From an uncultured Acidimicrobiales bacterium (GTDB taxonomy: Bacteria; Actinomycetota; Acidimicrobiia; Acidimicrobiales; SZUA-35): a DNA stretch of 64,000 nt. Positions 41,834 through 50,477 of this stretch are shown one piece after another (the first letter of the stretch is position 1; each line of letters starts with the position of its first letter). The DNA lies in the NCBI GenBank assembly GCA_938021675.1, contig CALIFY010000032.1:31702-95701 (forward strand), written 5' to 3'. The position numbers and the translations under genes are program-made. Below the pieces are notes generated by a model. It saw only the letters and a list, made by a program, of their open reading frames with translations, made no database searches and was not told the origin of the DNA.

Positions 41834-42637
41834 GTGATGCCGCCGCATTCGACTGCCACCGCAGCCCCGCCCACCTCCATCATCGATCAGTTCGGGTCCC
41901 GGATTTGCTGTACGGCAATTTGCCGGGTCGTAGTGTCAGCTTGGGCTATCCCGGCCGCTACCTCGATGTGGACGTCTGGCGGTCTGCTCGGCTTGTGGTC
42001 GGTCGGCACCGGGAGCTTGGTTCGGACGGTTGAGCTCGGCCAGGCCGTGGCGGTAGCGCTGGTGCCTATTACGGTCATCGTCGGCGCTATCTGGGCGGTT
42101 CGCACCTGGACCGAGAGCTCCGACGAGGGGCAGCTGATGATCGAGCCTGGGCCGCCGCTTCGGAGCCACGCCGCCGCATTGGTCGCCGCGATCGTGCTGG
42201 CTATAGCGGCCGAAGTGAGCACGATCGCAAGCGCGATGTTGATCACCGGGCTGTGGTGGTCGGCCGCGCTGTTGGCCATCATCGCTGTCATGGCTGTGCC
42301 GCGCTGGTTGAGCCGTGTTCGGGACGTGCCAACCCGCCCGATGGCCTGGTTCGTGCTGGTAATGAGCGCTCAGATGACGGTTGGTTGGGTGCCGCTGGTA
42401 GGCGGTCCCGATGGGTTCTCAGCGTTAGACACCGGCATCATTTTGGTGACGGGCCTTGCCATGGCTGTGTCGGCCGCATTAGCGGTCAGAATCGTTCCCG
42501 ACGTGCTGGTGAGCGACGCCGTGGTCGGGGCGGTAAGCCTCGATGTGCGAACCGGGTCGAGCGATGACGAGGCCGTGGGGATCGCCACTGGCGGGCCAGG
42601 TCAGCCATCGCTTCCCGAGCCGGCGGTGGGTCACTAG
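41834..42637 (+). CDS. Predicted polytopic membrane protein, unknown function
   Basis: A protein of up to 267 residues with about five to six hydrophobic helices, including AVAVALVPITVIVGAIWAV, AALVAAIVLAIAAEVSTIA, ITGLWWSAALLAIIAVMAV, AWFVLVMSAQMTVGW and IILVTGLAMAVSAALAVRIV. A charged C-terminal tail follows. No family is recognised. The N-terminus is uncertain: the GTG/ATG at 41834-41837 lacks a ribosome-binding site, and the first 40 residues are Cys/Pro-rich and unlike the rest, so translation may begin at the ATG at 41966. It lies 94 bp after menA. Confidence 0.6.
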   Translation: MMPPHSTATAAPPTSIIDQFGSRICCTAICRVVVSAWAIPAATSMWTSGGLLGLWSVGTGSLVRTVELGQAVAVALVPITVIVGAIWAVRTWTESSDEGQLMIEPGPPLRSHAAALVAAIVLAIAAEVSTIASAMLITGLWWSAALLAIIAVMAVPRWLSRVRDVPTRPMAWFVLVMSAQMTVGWVPLVGGPDGFSALDTGIILVTGLAMAVSAALAVRIVPDVLVSDAVVGAVSLDVRTGSSDDEAVGIATGGPGQPSLPEPAVGH

Positions 42638-42693
42638 TGACATCGGACCCAGGTATCGCTCCGTAGGTCAAACCCAGGGCTCGACGTCCAGCG

Positions 42694-43191
42694 CTAAGAC
42701 GGAACTTGTTGACAGGAGTTGACGAGTCTGAAGTCACCGTACTTATCTTCTCTAGCGCAAGTACGGTCGGACAATTTCGAGTGTGTCACCGTCGTAAGTT
42801 CAGCTGTACCCGCTTTACATGCACCCGTATTTTGTATCGCACAATCCTCGAAATAGACTTTTTCGTTGTTCGTAGCAACTGCATCTAGAACGAAAAACCC
42901 GCCACATCCACGCTCAACGTACACGCCGAAGTCCAATTTGGCGAAATATGCATCACCGTTGTATGCCTTTCCAGAATCGTTCGTCGTGACGCAAAGAAAC
43001 TCTACCTTGAAGGAATTTTCTATTTCGTCCGCGTCAGCCATTGATGGGCCAACCATGTATGACGATGTCAAGCCGACGATAGTCAGGCTAAGGACACCTA
43101 TGAAGCCTATGGCAACTTTAAATGTCGCTGACCGGCCCACCTGATCGTCTTGGCCGCTTTCGTGCTCTCTTGCGAATGCTGAACGTTTCAC
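42694..43191 (-). CDS. Secreted six-Cys small protein, unknown function
   Basis: A 165-residue exported protein. The GTG at 43189-43191 has AGGAGA just upstream. A charged N-terminus of about 22 residues, a hydrophobic segment (FKVAIGFIGVLSLTIVGLTSSYMV) and a possible cleavage region SMADADE are followed by a mature domain of about 110 residues with six Cys (FLCVT, RGCGG, EDCAI, GACKA, RTCAR, NSCQQ), suggesting three disulphides. Base composition is clearly more A+T-rich than neighbours, with rare codons for this genome, so horizontal acquisition is likely. It is convergent with the gene ending at 42637. No family is recognised. It has the same general design as the protein at 27273-27674, but the sequences do not obviously align. 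Confidence 0.75.
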   Translation of the reverse strand: MKRSAFAREHESGQDDQVGRSATFKVAIGFIGVLSLTIVGLTSSYMVGPSMADADEIENSFKVEFLCVTTNDSGKAYNGDAYFAKLDFGVYVERGCGGFFVLDAVATNNEKVYFEDCAIQNTGACKAGTAELTTVTHSKLSDRTCAREDKYGDFRLVNSCQQVPS

Positions 43192-43450
43192 GGTTCTCCT
43201 AACGGGGGGTATGTTGTCTTGGGGTGAGTGCTCGAACAGCGGCTGCGCTTGTGATCGGTGTCGTGTCGGTCGTCCGTGGCTTGGAGCCTTGGGTTCCCTC
43301 CGGCGGTGTTTTCAATACGGATTCTGGCCGGCTTGTCTGTTCCTGATCGAGACTGCCCGGCATGCCATTCGTCACGCCTGAGTGGCATATGTCACTTGTT
43401 GGATTAGCGTATCTGACGCCTTGCCCGTCGATTTGGAGTGGTCACCCGCC
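43192..43450. other. 259-bp intergenic region without a recognised gene
   Basis: It separates the anti-sigma gene stop (43451) from the six-Cys secreted protein gene start, both on the minus strand. An inverted repeat ATGCCA (43362-43367) / TGGCAT (43383-43388) and a GTCAC direct repeat lie at about 43371-43395. They may be a promoter or operator for the secreted protein or a terminator of the sigma operon. No open frame with coding character is seen. Confidence 0.5.
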
Positions 43451-44131
43451 TCAAGGATTCTGCTCGGTTTCGGTCAATGGTGAAGGTTTGGTCCGGAGCT
43501 TTCCAAGCGGGCCGGGTCGCCGGGGATTGTTCGTCGGCCCGTTAGCGGCACTGAGGACTTGAGGTCTTTTGAGCCCGAGTGTTGTGAGCTTGGTTGCCAG
43601 CAGTCCGGTTAGGCAGGTGGCGACGATCGACAAGAGATGGACCGATTCGTTCGCTCCGGTCGCAACAAGGGTGTTGTCGACCAGGCTGGCGGCGGCTTGG
43701 GTGGTGAGTGCGACGGCGGAGATAATGAATGCCGGTAACGCCCACCGGGGTCGCCAGGCGGCGAGGAGGGCGGTGACCGCGATGATCACGCTGAACGCAC
43801 CATCGCGGACCTGGTGCGCTTGGTTGACTTCGGGGCCCAGCAACCCGATGGGATCGAACGAGATCAGCCACGGGGCGGTGAGCGCGAGCTGAACTGCGCC
43901 GATCAGCCAGAGGGTGACGACCATGATCGTCGACGGTTCCGGCAGGGCCGGACCGGTGATGTGATACGAACCGTGGGCGTCTACGTCTTCCGGTATCGGT
44001 CCAAGGCCACAGGCGCGGCATTGCCGTTGATGCCGGCGAGCCCGGTCGGCGGTCGCTTCCTCGGGGTCTAGCAGGAGGGCGAGCGTGGCTTCATCGCATG
44101 TCATTCCGGCTGGCGTGCTGGGTTGACTCAT
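43451..44131 (-). CDS. Membrane anti-sigma factor with HxxxCxxC zinc motif
   Basis: A 226-residue protein. The N-terminal cytoplasmic part carries the zinc-anti-sigma signature H34-x3-C38-x2-C41 (ARRHQRQCRACG). It is followed by four probable membrane helices (about 67-87, 110-127, 130-150, 163-185) and a basic Pro-rich tail. The zinc-anti-sigma motif and its 4-bp ATGA overlap with the ECF sigma gene identify it as the cognate anti-sigma factor. The multi-pass membrane domain is more elaborate than the usual single helix and may itself sense something in the membrane. Confidence 0.85.
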   Translation of the reverse strand: MSQPSTPAGMTCDEATLALLLDPEEATADRARRHQRQCRACGLGPIPEDVDAHGSYHITGPALPEPSTIMVVTLWLIGAVQLALTAPWLISFDPIGLLGPEVNQAHQVRDGAFSVIIAVTALLAAWRPRWALPAFIISAVALTTQAAASLVDNTLVATGANESVHLLSIVATCLTGLLATKLTTLGLKRPQVLSAANGPTNNPRRPGPLGKLRTKPSPLTETEQNP

Positions 44132-44610
44132 GCTGTGTGCTCGACGTCGCTAGTGAGAAGATCTCTGAACTTACCACGGGCGCGACTCAGGCGGGATCGG
44201 ATCGTTCCAATGGGGAGATCCAAGATTGCTGATGCCGTTTCGTAGTCGTAACCCAGCAGACCGCACACGACGATGACTTCACGGTGGGCGGGGGAGAGTC
44301 GCTGGAGCAGCAGGCGGAGGTCGACCGCTCCTTCGGATCCGGTGGTATCCAGCGGGATGTCGTAGATCGGCGCTTGGGCCGGTGTCGACTTGGCGGCGTG
44401 CAGATCGAAGATGCATCTCCGGCAAATGCGGATGAGCCACCCCTCGAAGCTGCCCGCTCCGCGGAACGAATCCAGATAACGCCAGGCGCGGAAAAAGGTC
44501 GCCTGAGTCGCTTCCTCGGCGAGGTGGTCGCAACCGGTCATCGCCCGGGCGTAGGCGGTAACCGCTTTCCGATGTGCGCGGACGAGTTCTTCGAACTGTC
44601 GATCGTGCAC
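44128..44610 (-). CDS. ECF-family RNA polymerase sigma factor
   Basis: A 160-residue sigma-70 family factor with region 2 (about 1-70, ARAMTGCDHLAEEATQATFFRAWRYL) and region 4 (about 100-150, LSPAHREVIVVCGLLGYDYETASAILDLPIGTIRSRLSRAR), no regions 1 or 3, and a short linker: the ECF layout. The GTG at 44608-44610 has no ribosome-binding site. Upstream is a 15-bp odd palindrome (44629-44643) and the longer dyad at 44682-44711. It is coupled to the anti-sigma gene and divergent from the PepSY membrane protein gene, a likely target. Confidence 0.92.
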   Translation of the reverse strand: MHDRQFEELVRAHRKAVTAYARAMTGCDHLAEEATQATFFRAWRYLDSFRGAGSFEGWLIRICRRCIFDLHAAKSTPAQAPIYDIPLDTTGSEGAVDLRLLLQRLSPAHREVIVVCGLLGYDYETASAILDLPIGTIRSRLSRARGKFRDLLTSDVEHTA

Positions 44611-44628
44611 GGTCGTGAGTCAACCATC

Positions 44629-44643
44629 GATCGTTGAACGATC
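44629..44643. promoter_or_regulatory. 15-bp palindrome upstream of the ECF sigma gene
   Basis: GATCGTT-G-AACGATC is a perfect odd palindrome, 18 bp upstream of the sigma start codon. It could be an operator for a second regulator or part of the sigma promoter region. Confidence 0.4.
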
Positions 44644-44681
44644 CAACCCCGAACCCGGTCGGCGCGGCGGGGTCGACGAAC

Positions 44682-44734
44682 GTTCCCTCGATTCTTATTC
44701 GTCGAGGGAACTCAGGCGACCTCTTCCCGGTCTA
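44682..44734 (+). promoter_or_regulatory. Dyad with ECF-type promoter for the PepSY gene
   Basis: GTTCCCTCGA (44682-44691) and TCGAGGGAAC (44702-44711) are perfect 10-bp inverted arms with a 10-bp centre. The right arm ends in GGAAC (44707-44711), the classical ECF -35 core. CGGTC (44728-44732), a -10-like element, follows after 16 bp, about 45 bp before the PepSY gene start. The left arm presents GGAAC to the opposite strand, toward sigma, but I find no good -10 there. Confidence 0.5.
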
Positions 44735-44776
44735 CCGGACTGAGATGACCTGAGGACTGGGAGACAAACGGCCGTC

Positions 44777-46330
44777 ATGGCAGATACAGCAACGGATCAG
44801 ACGACGAACAACACCGAAACACGAGCCGCCCGGCAGGCAAAGCGGAGCGCCGACTGGCGGAACATTTGGCGCATCCACTTCTACGCGGGCATGATCGCCA
44901 TGCCCGTTCTGGCCGTTTTGGCGTTGTCCGGGTTGCTGATCCTCTACACCGACGCGGTTGAGGACTTCTTGGTGCCGGAGTTGCGCAAGGTCGATGCCTC
45001 CGACACCGACCAGACGTCGCTGGACGATCAGGCGGCCACCGTTCGCGCCACATATCCCGATCAGATCCTCGTCGCCGTCAACCCGCCGTGGGAGGCCGAC
45101 CGGTCGACGGAGTTCATCGTGGAGGGCGACGAGGCGCTCGCGGTCTACGTCGATCCGTACTCCGGCGAGATCCTCGGCGATCGACCCGTTGACGCATCAC
45201 TGGTCGGTTGGGCCAACACAATCCACGGAAACCTGTTCATCGGTCAAACGATTCCCGTGCCGACACCGGCCGGCCTGTTTGGCGAAGAGCCGATCATGAC
45301 CGAACTGGAAGTTGGGGATCTTCTCGTCGAGCTGGTTGCCTGCTGGACGATCGTGTTGATCGCGTCCGGTATCTACCTCTGGTTTCCCCGAAAGGGTGGC
45401 ATCGGACGGGGACTCTTCGTCCCCCGACTAGCCAAGCGGGGACGGGCCCGGTGGCGCGACATTCACGCACTCACCGGGATCTATACCGGAGCGATCCTCG
45501 CCTTCGTGTTGCTCACCGGGCTGCCGTGGTCCGGGTATTGGGGTGGCACGTTCGACTGGGCAACCGCCGAGCTTCAGATGGGATGGAATTGGCCAGAAGA
45601 CGATCCGGCCTCGACCGAAGTATCGCTCGGTGACCTAGATCGGTTCGGAACCGAAGTGGGCTGGATACAACAGGACCTCCCGGCATCGGCCACTAGCCAA
45701 GCCGGTGGCGCAGCCCCGCTCTCACTCGACAGGGTCGCTGAGGCAGCGACCATCGAAGGGGCGACCATGCGCCGCACGATCTGGCTTCCCGTCGACGGTG
45801 AACCTCATCATGAGGGCGGCCCATCGTCGTCGCTTGGCACGTACACGGTCGGCAACTACTGGCCCCAAACCGTGGACACCGAACGCACCATCTACCTCGA
45901 TCAGTTCACCGGTGAGAAGGTCGGAGAGTTCGGTGCCGATCAATACGAAACGCTTGGTTGGGTCGCCTCTTGGGGCATCGACACCCACATGGGAACCCAG
46001 TTGGGAATCGTTAGTCGAGTATTGATGACGGTCGTTTGCCTTGGACTGTTGGCGTCAACCGGTTCAGCGGCGGTGATGTTCTGGCGACGTCGGCGGCGTA
46101 CGGGCGGTTTTGGCGCCCCCAATCGGCCCGTCGATGCCTCTCTAGGACGGGCGGCCACGTTGGTGGCGATCGGCCTGTCGATCCTGTTTCCCCTCGTCGG
46201 GATGTCGTTCCTCGCCGTCGCCGGTGTCGACCGCATCGTTATCCGGAACATCGGGCCGACCCGCACCGCCTTTGGTATGACGCCGAAAGCGACCCAAGCC
46301 ACATCAGCCAACGAACAACAGACCCCCTAA
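44777..46330 (+). CDS. PepSY-associated membrane protein (PiuB-like)
   Basis: A 517-residue membrane protein with five or more helices (about 35-57, 188-208, 227-250, 410-435, 460-485). A PepSY-type extracytoplasmic domain (LDDQAATVRATYPDQILVAVNPP...AVYVDPYSGEILGDRP) lies between helices 1 and 2, and a second, divergent one (TIYLDQFTGEKVGEFG) comes before helix 4. The helix-end motifs RIHFYAGMI, WRDIHALTGIYTGAILAFVLLTG and GIYLWFPRKG are typical of PepSY_TM/PiuB proteins, often linked to iron or siderophore uptake or flavin and haem redox. It starts at the ATG at 44777 and is probably controlled by the divergent ECF sigma factor. The substrate is unknown. Confidence 0.88.
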   Translation: MADTATDQTTNNTETRAARQAKRSADWRNIWRIHFYAGMIAMPVLAVLALSGLLILYTDAVEDFLVPELRKVDASDTDQTSLDDQAATVRATYPDQILVAVNPPWEADRSTEFIVEGDEALAVYVDPYSGEILGDRPVDASLVGWANTIHGNLFIGQTIPVPTPAGLFGEEPIMTELEVGDLLVELVACWTIVLIASGIYLWFPRKGGIGRGLFVPRLAKRGRARWRDIHALTGIYTGAILAFVLLTGLPWSGYWGGTFDWATAELQMGWNWPEDDPASTEVSLGDLDRFGTEVGWIQQDLPASATSQAGGAAPLSLDRVAEAATIEGATMRRTIWLPVDGEPHHEGGPSSSLGTYTVGNYWPQTVDTERTIYLDQFTGEKVGEFGADQYETLGWVASWGIDTHMGTQLGIVSRVLMTVVCLGLLASTGSAAVMFWRRRRRTGGFGAPNRPVDASLGRAATLVAIGLSILFPLVGMSFLAVAGVDRIVIRNIGPTRTAFGMTPKATQATSANEQQTP

Positions 46331-46364
46331 CCCGCAGTCGCAGTACGCGGCTACCCCTCGAACT

Positions 46365-46383
46365 AGCCGGTGTAACACCGGCT
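46365..46383 (+). terminator. Strong short hairpin after the PepSY gene
   Basis: AGCCGGTG (46365-46372) and CACCGGCT (46376-46383) form a perfect 8-bp stem with a 3-nt loop, 35 bp after the stop. No U tract follows, so it is a non-canonical terminator at best. Confidence 0.5.
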
Positions 46384-46477
46384 GGGCGTGGCTGGTAACG
46401 TCAACATTCTCGAATCGGGTGCGAGCGTTATCGTTGGCATCCACTCCGATCTGGGCGGCAGGACCGAGTAAGCAGAA

Positions 46478-46507
46478 TCGACAGGCTTGACCATGCATGG
46501 TTATGCT
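46478..46507 (+). promoter_or_regulatory. Predicted promoter of the OmpA-like gene
   Basis: TCGACA (46478-46483), 18 bp, then TATGCT (46502-46507) fits a housekeeping promoter. It would give a start near 46514 and a 20-nt leader before the ATG at 46534. Confidence 0.4.
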
Positions 46508-46533
46508 TGTGCCTGACGTAGCGGGAATCGAGT

Positions 46534-47718
46534 ATGGAAAGACAACAGCACCGGCACCAACCGGCCGCAGTTTCGATGGAGCCTAACGAGCAGCCCGGCG
46601 AACAGCCAGGGGAAGACGAAACCGCTGCCTTGCTTCGGGAACTAATTCCAGGCTTCGACAGTTCTTCGAGTGACAGCGATCAGCCCAGGACAGATGGTGC
46701 TCAGCCCATCGCTGAGCCACTGCCTTCAGCGAAGGCAAACGTCAGCGCGGCCGATGGGCCCACCGATGTTGCCAACCCACCGGGGCCCGAGGCCATCCAG
46801 CCTTCTGGCCCGGCACCCATCTTGTCCACCACGCCCTCCGCCGACCAGACGTACGCCGTATCCCCAGAAGAGGGGCGACGCCGCGTCGATCGGCGAAGCC
46901 GCCTCTCTGTGGTCTTGGCCGCGCTGGCCGCCCTGGTCACCTTGGTCGTCGTCGCCGGACTCGTCCTGAGCGTTCAGCGCTGGCCGGCGAACGGCGAGAC
47001 AACGACCGACGTCACCCAAGTCGGCGGTGCGGAACTGACCGCCGGATCGGAGAGCGACGCACCGCAGCCGACCGAGACCGCCGGCGAAACGGTGTCCAGC
47101 GGGACCCCCGAGGAGACGCCGACCGTCGACACGATCGATCCGCTGACCGGCGAACCGTACCCTGTCTTCCTCGATCTGCTCACCCTGGACGAAGCCAACG
47201 CTGGCAACTACCCCAGGGGCATCATGTCGACCGACGGGACGGTGACGCTGCGAGGCCGCACCTCCAGCGAGGTGGCGGAAGCTCAAGCGATCGCCGCCAT
47301 GGAGGCGTTGGTTGGCCCGGGTCAAGTGACCAGCGAGATGGAAGTGGCTCCCAGCTTTCCCACCTACCCCGCCACGTTGATCTTCCTCGACGAGGTTGTC
47401 CTTTTCGAATCGAACAGCATTGAGATCGACGCGACCTACCAGTCGTACCTCGATCGCATTGTTGAAACCCTGGCGGCGCGTCCCGAGATGCGGATAACCA
47501 TCATCGGCTACGCCGACGCCGTCGGGTCCGTACAGTCCAATCTTCAGATTTCCCGAGATCGAGCCCAATCGGTGTGGAGCTACCTGGTCGATCGTGGAGT
47601 GGGCTCCGACCAGGTCAGCACCGAGGCCAGAGGCGAGACCGCTCGTGCCGATGACCAAGCGGCCGAACCCTCAACGTTAGACCGGCGGGTTGAGTTCTTC
47701 GTAGATTTCGACGGTTGA
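46534..47718 (+). CDS. OmpA-family cell-wall-binding membrane protein
   Basis: A 394-residue protein: acidic, Pro-rich cytoplasmic part (1-115), one membrane helix (about 122-147, LSVVLAALAALVTLVVVAGLVL), a Thr/Glu-rich linker, a BON-like region (about 225-275, GIMSTDGTVTLRGRTSSEVAEAQA) and a C-terminal OmpA domain (about 285-394). The OmpA domain carries the peptidoglycan-contact region ITIIGYADAVGSVQSNLQISRDRA and the final LDRRVEFF. The arrangement resembles mycobacterial OmpATb/ArfA (one helix, BON, OmpA). It should bind peptidoglycan on the outside. A pore role as debated for OmpATb cannot be assumed. The ATG at 46534 has a plausible promoter upstream. Confidence 0.88.
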   Translation: MERQQHRHQPAAVSMEPNEQPGEQPGEDETAALLRELIPGFDSSSSDSDQPRTDGAQPIAEPLPSAKANVSAADGPTDVANPPGPEAIQPSGPAPILSTTPSADQTYAVSPEEGRRRVDRRSRLSVVLAALAALVTLVVVAGLVLSVQRWPANGETTTDVTQVGGAELTAGSESDAPQPTETAGETVSSGTPEETPTVDTIDPLTGEPYPVFLDLLTLDEANAGNYPRGIMSTDGTVTLRGRTSSEVAEAQAIAAMEALVGPGQVTSEMEVAPSFPTYPATLIFLDEVVLFESNSIEIDATYQSYLDRIVETLAARPEMRITIIGYADAVGSVQSNLQISRDRAQSVWSYLVDRGVGSDQVSTEARGETARADDQAAEPSTLDRRVEFFVDFDG

Positions 47719-47760
47719 GCCGGGTCAGCTCCCGAGGGGGTTGATCGCTACGCTGGCGGG

Positions 47761-48456
47761 GTGACCAACAAGGCAACCTACTACGAACTGCTCGGGGTTG
47801 ACCGCACCGCTGGTCACGACGAAATTCGGCGCGCCTACATCGCCGCGGCCCGCCGCTGGCACCCAGACCGAAACAGTGGTGCGGCGGGGGCTGGGAGCGA
47901 CAAGGCCGAGCGGGCGATGCAACGCGTTAACGAGGCGTGGACCGTTTTGGGCGACAACCAGCGTCGCAAGGCCTACGACCTCGAACTCAGCGGTGGTAGG
48001 CCGACGTCGACAACCTCGACCGGTGTGCGGACCGGCGCCGATGGGGTCACCAGGGTTGATCCGAGGTTGCTCGACCCGGCGTTCCTTACCGCCCGCCGAC
48101 AGAACCAACTCGACGAACTCTCAACACGTAACTCGTTCATACTCCGGGCTGCGCCACTGGTGGCCGTCGTCGGGCTCCTCGGCGCCATCTTCGTCTTCAC
48201 CGCCTACGCCAGGAGTGGGAGTGATGTCCCACCAGCGACGACCGTCCCCGGCCCTCAGCTCGGAGCGGGCATCGAAGCGAATGATTGTGTCGATGTCATC
48301 ACCGGGCCGGCTCTGCTTGAGGTGCCATGCACGGCAACCGCAGATGGTCGGGTAATCGGTGCCCGGTTGCCGGATGGATTCTGTCCGACGGGAACCGATA
48401 GCGAGGCCGAGCTGTCGAATGGTGCCATCGTCTGCCTCGATGGAATCCGCTCGTAG
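47761..48456 (+). CDS. DnaJ-domain membrane protein
   Basis: A 231-residue protein with an N-terminal J domain (about 5-72) containing the HPD triad at 34-36 (RRWHPDRN), so it should stimulate a DnaK-type Hsp70. A Thr/Ser-rich linker, a single membrane helix (about 127-150, AAPLVAVVGLLGAIFVFTAY) and a C-terminal extracytoplasmic part of about 75 residues with three Cys follow. There is no zinc-finger or substrate-binding DnaJ domain, so it is a type III J protein. It probably recruits DnaK to the membrane. The GTG start is at 47761, 43 bp after the OmpA-like gene, probably one transcript. Confidence 0.88.
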   Translation: MTNKATYYELLGVDRTAGHDEIRRAYIAAARRWHPDRNSGAAGAGSDKAERAMQRVNEAWTVLGDNQRRKAYDLELSGGRPTSTTSTGVRTGADGVTRVDPRLLDPAFLTARRQNQLDELSTRNSFILRAAPLVAVVGLLGAIFVFTAYARSGSDVPPATTVPGPQLGAGIEANDCVDVITGPALLEVPCTATADGRVIGARLPDGFCPTGTDSEAELSNGAIVCLDGIRS

Positions 48457-48507
48457 CCGCCCCGTGGATCGGTAACGACCGTCGAACGGAATCGGCGGGG
48501 GATCCGG

Positions 48508-50361
48508 CTACGGCTGAGCCGGAGCGAGGAAGGTCACAGCCAACGGCGGGACGGTGAGTTCGATCGACCGGCTGCGGCCGTGAGCCGGTTCATCGGTCGA
48601 TACGAGCGGTTCGCTGTTACCTACACCCGATCCGCCATATCGAGCGTCATCGGTGGTCAACAACTCAACCCACGGTCCGTCATGGCCGACCCCGATTCTG
48701 TAGCCCTCTCGGACGACGGGCGTGAAATTGACAACGGCTAGTACTGGTCGAGCGTTGGGAGCCAACCGTTCGAATGCGAACACGGTGTTCGTGGCGTCGT
48801 CGGCCGTCCACCGGAACCCGGACGGATCAAAGTCGACGGCGTGAAGTGCTGGCTCGCTCTTTAGCAGTTGGTTGAGATCGGCTACGAGATCCTTGACTCC
48901 GCGGTGTTCCTCGTACTGCAGGAGATCCCAGCGGAGTTCTTCGTCGTGGTTCCACTCGTCGGATACCGCGAATTCCGAACCCATGAACAGAAGCGGCTTG
49001 CCGGGTATCGCCCATTGATAGCCATACAGAAGTCGAAGGTTCGCCAGCTGTTGCCAGCGGTCGCCCGGCATTTTGTCGACGATGGATCCTTTGCCGTGTA
49101 CGACCTCGTCGTGTGAGAGGGGCAGCACGAAGTTCTCGGTAAAGGCATAGATCATGCGGAAGGTCAGCTCACCCAAATGATGTGACCGGTGGATCGCATC
49201 GCGTGAGGTGTATTGCAGGGTGTCGTGCATCCACCCCATATCCCACTTCATGCCGAAGCCAAGCCCACCGGCATCTGTCGGTCGTGAGACGCCGTCCCAA
49301 GAGGTCGACTCTTCAGCGATCATCTGGACGTCGGGGTGGCGGTTGTAGACCGACTGGTTGAGTTGACGAAGGAATTCGACGGCGCCGAGGTTTTCTCGGC
49401 CCCCATGCTCGTTGGGGATCCATTCTCCTTCCTCTCGCGAGTAGTCGCGGTAGAGCATCGAGGCAACGGCATCTACCCGAATGCCATCTGCGTGATACTC
49501 GTCAAGCCAAAACATGGCGCTGGAGAGAAGAAAACTGCGGACTTCGTGTCGGTCGTAGTTGAATACGCCGCTCTTCCAATCCGGGTGGAATCCCAGGCGC
49601 GGATCGACGTGTTCGTACAGATGCGTACCATCGAATCGGGCCAGGCCGAAATCGTCGAGCGGGAAGTGCGACGGCACCCAGTCGAGGATCACGCCATAGC
49701 CCCGTCGATGGAGAATGTCGATCATCTCCTTGCACTCCGTCGGAGGGCCATACCGGCGAGATGGTGCGAAGTAGCCAAGGGTCTGGTAACCCCAGGAGGC
49801 ATAGAACGGGTGTTCCATGATCGGGAGGAGCTCGACGTGGGTGAACCCGGTCTCGTCGAGATAGTCGGCCAGTTGGTGGGCCAATGCCCGATAGCCGCCG
49901 GGTTCGTATCTCCACGATCCCAGGTGGACTTCGTAGATCGACATCGCAGTGTTGAGCGAATTGGCGGCGCCCCGCCGGGTCATCCAGTCCTCGTCGCGCC
50001 ATTCGTAGGTGAGGTCGGTAACGATTGACGCTGTCCGGGGCGGCTCCTCGAACGAGAATCCGATGGGGTCAGCCTTGTCGGTGACCGAGCCATCAGCCCG
50101 GCTGCGGATCCGGTATTTGTATGCATGTCCGGTCTCGGCCGCGGCGATGGTGCCATGCCAGACGCCGGAATGGTCGGGGTGGAGGGTGTCGGTTGCGCCG
50201 TTCCAGCCGTTCCAGTCGCCGATCACTTCAACCCGGTCGGCGTTGGGTGCCCATACGGCGAACCAGGTGCCGGCTTCGGTTTTGTGCGCACCGAGGACCC
50301 GAGCAAGGTCGACATGGGCGCCGGCGGCGAACAGGTGGCGGTCTTCGGCGGTGAGTTCCAC
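48508..50361 (-). CDS. glgB: 1,4-alpha-glucan branching enzyme
   Basis: A 617-residue GH13 enzyme that creates alpha-1,6 branches in glycogen. An N-terminal CBM48-like domain (about 25-110, [22 protein letters not shown]) precedes the catalytic barrel with [16 protein letters not shown] (nucleophile Asp), MIAEEST (acid/base Glu) and [12 protein letters not shown] (transition-state Asp). The extra N-terminal N1 module of about 100 residues found in many actinobacterial GlgB is absent, so this is the shorter type. The GTG start is at 50359-50361. It is divergent from glgC across 116 bp, which places the first committed step and the branching step under one control region. Confidence 0.96.
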   Translation of the reverse strand: MELTAEDRHLFAAGAHVDLARVLGAHKTEAGTWFAVWAPNADRVEVIGDWNGWNGATDTLHPDHSGVWHGTIAAAETGHAYKYRIRSRADGSVTDKADPIGFSFEEPPRTASIVTDLTYEWRDEDWMTRRGAANSLNTAMSIYEVHLGSWRYEPGGYRALAHQLADYLDETGFTHVELLPIMEHPFYASWGYQTLGYFAPSRRYGPPTECKEMIDILHRRGYGVILDWVPSHFPLDDFGLARFDGTHLYEHVDPRLGFHPDWKSGVFNYDRHEVRSFLLSSAMFWLDEYHADGIRVDAVASMLYRDYSREEGEWIPNEHGGRENLGAVEFLRQLNQSVYNRHPDVQMIAEESTSWDGVSRPTDAGGLGFGMKWDMGWMHDTLQYTSRDAIHRSHHLGELTFRMIYAFTENFVLPLSHDEVVHGKGSIVDKMPGDRWQQLANLRLLYGYQWAIPGKPLLFMGSEFAVSDEWNHDEELRWDLLQYEEHRGVKDLVADLNQLLKSEPALHAVDFDPSGFRWTADDATNTVFAFERLAPNARPVLAVVNFTPVVREGYRIGVGHDGPWVELLTTDDARYGGSGVGNSEPLVSTDEPAHGRSRSIELTVPPLAVTFLAPAQP

Positions 50362-50477
50362 CCCATGATCTTACGTCTTCTTTGCAGTACTCCTTGTGCT
50401 GGCGCTCGACTGTCCGACAACCCATACTAAGTCTGTGTAGTTCCGCCGTTTGCCGAGACCACCGGAAAGGGTCAAGC

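Noticed and set aside
46726..47658. 310-codon minus-strand open frame
   Set aside because: Antisense to the OmpA-like gene; Gly/Arg/Asp-rich and without any domain.
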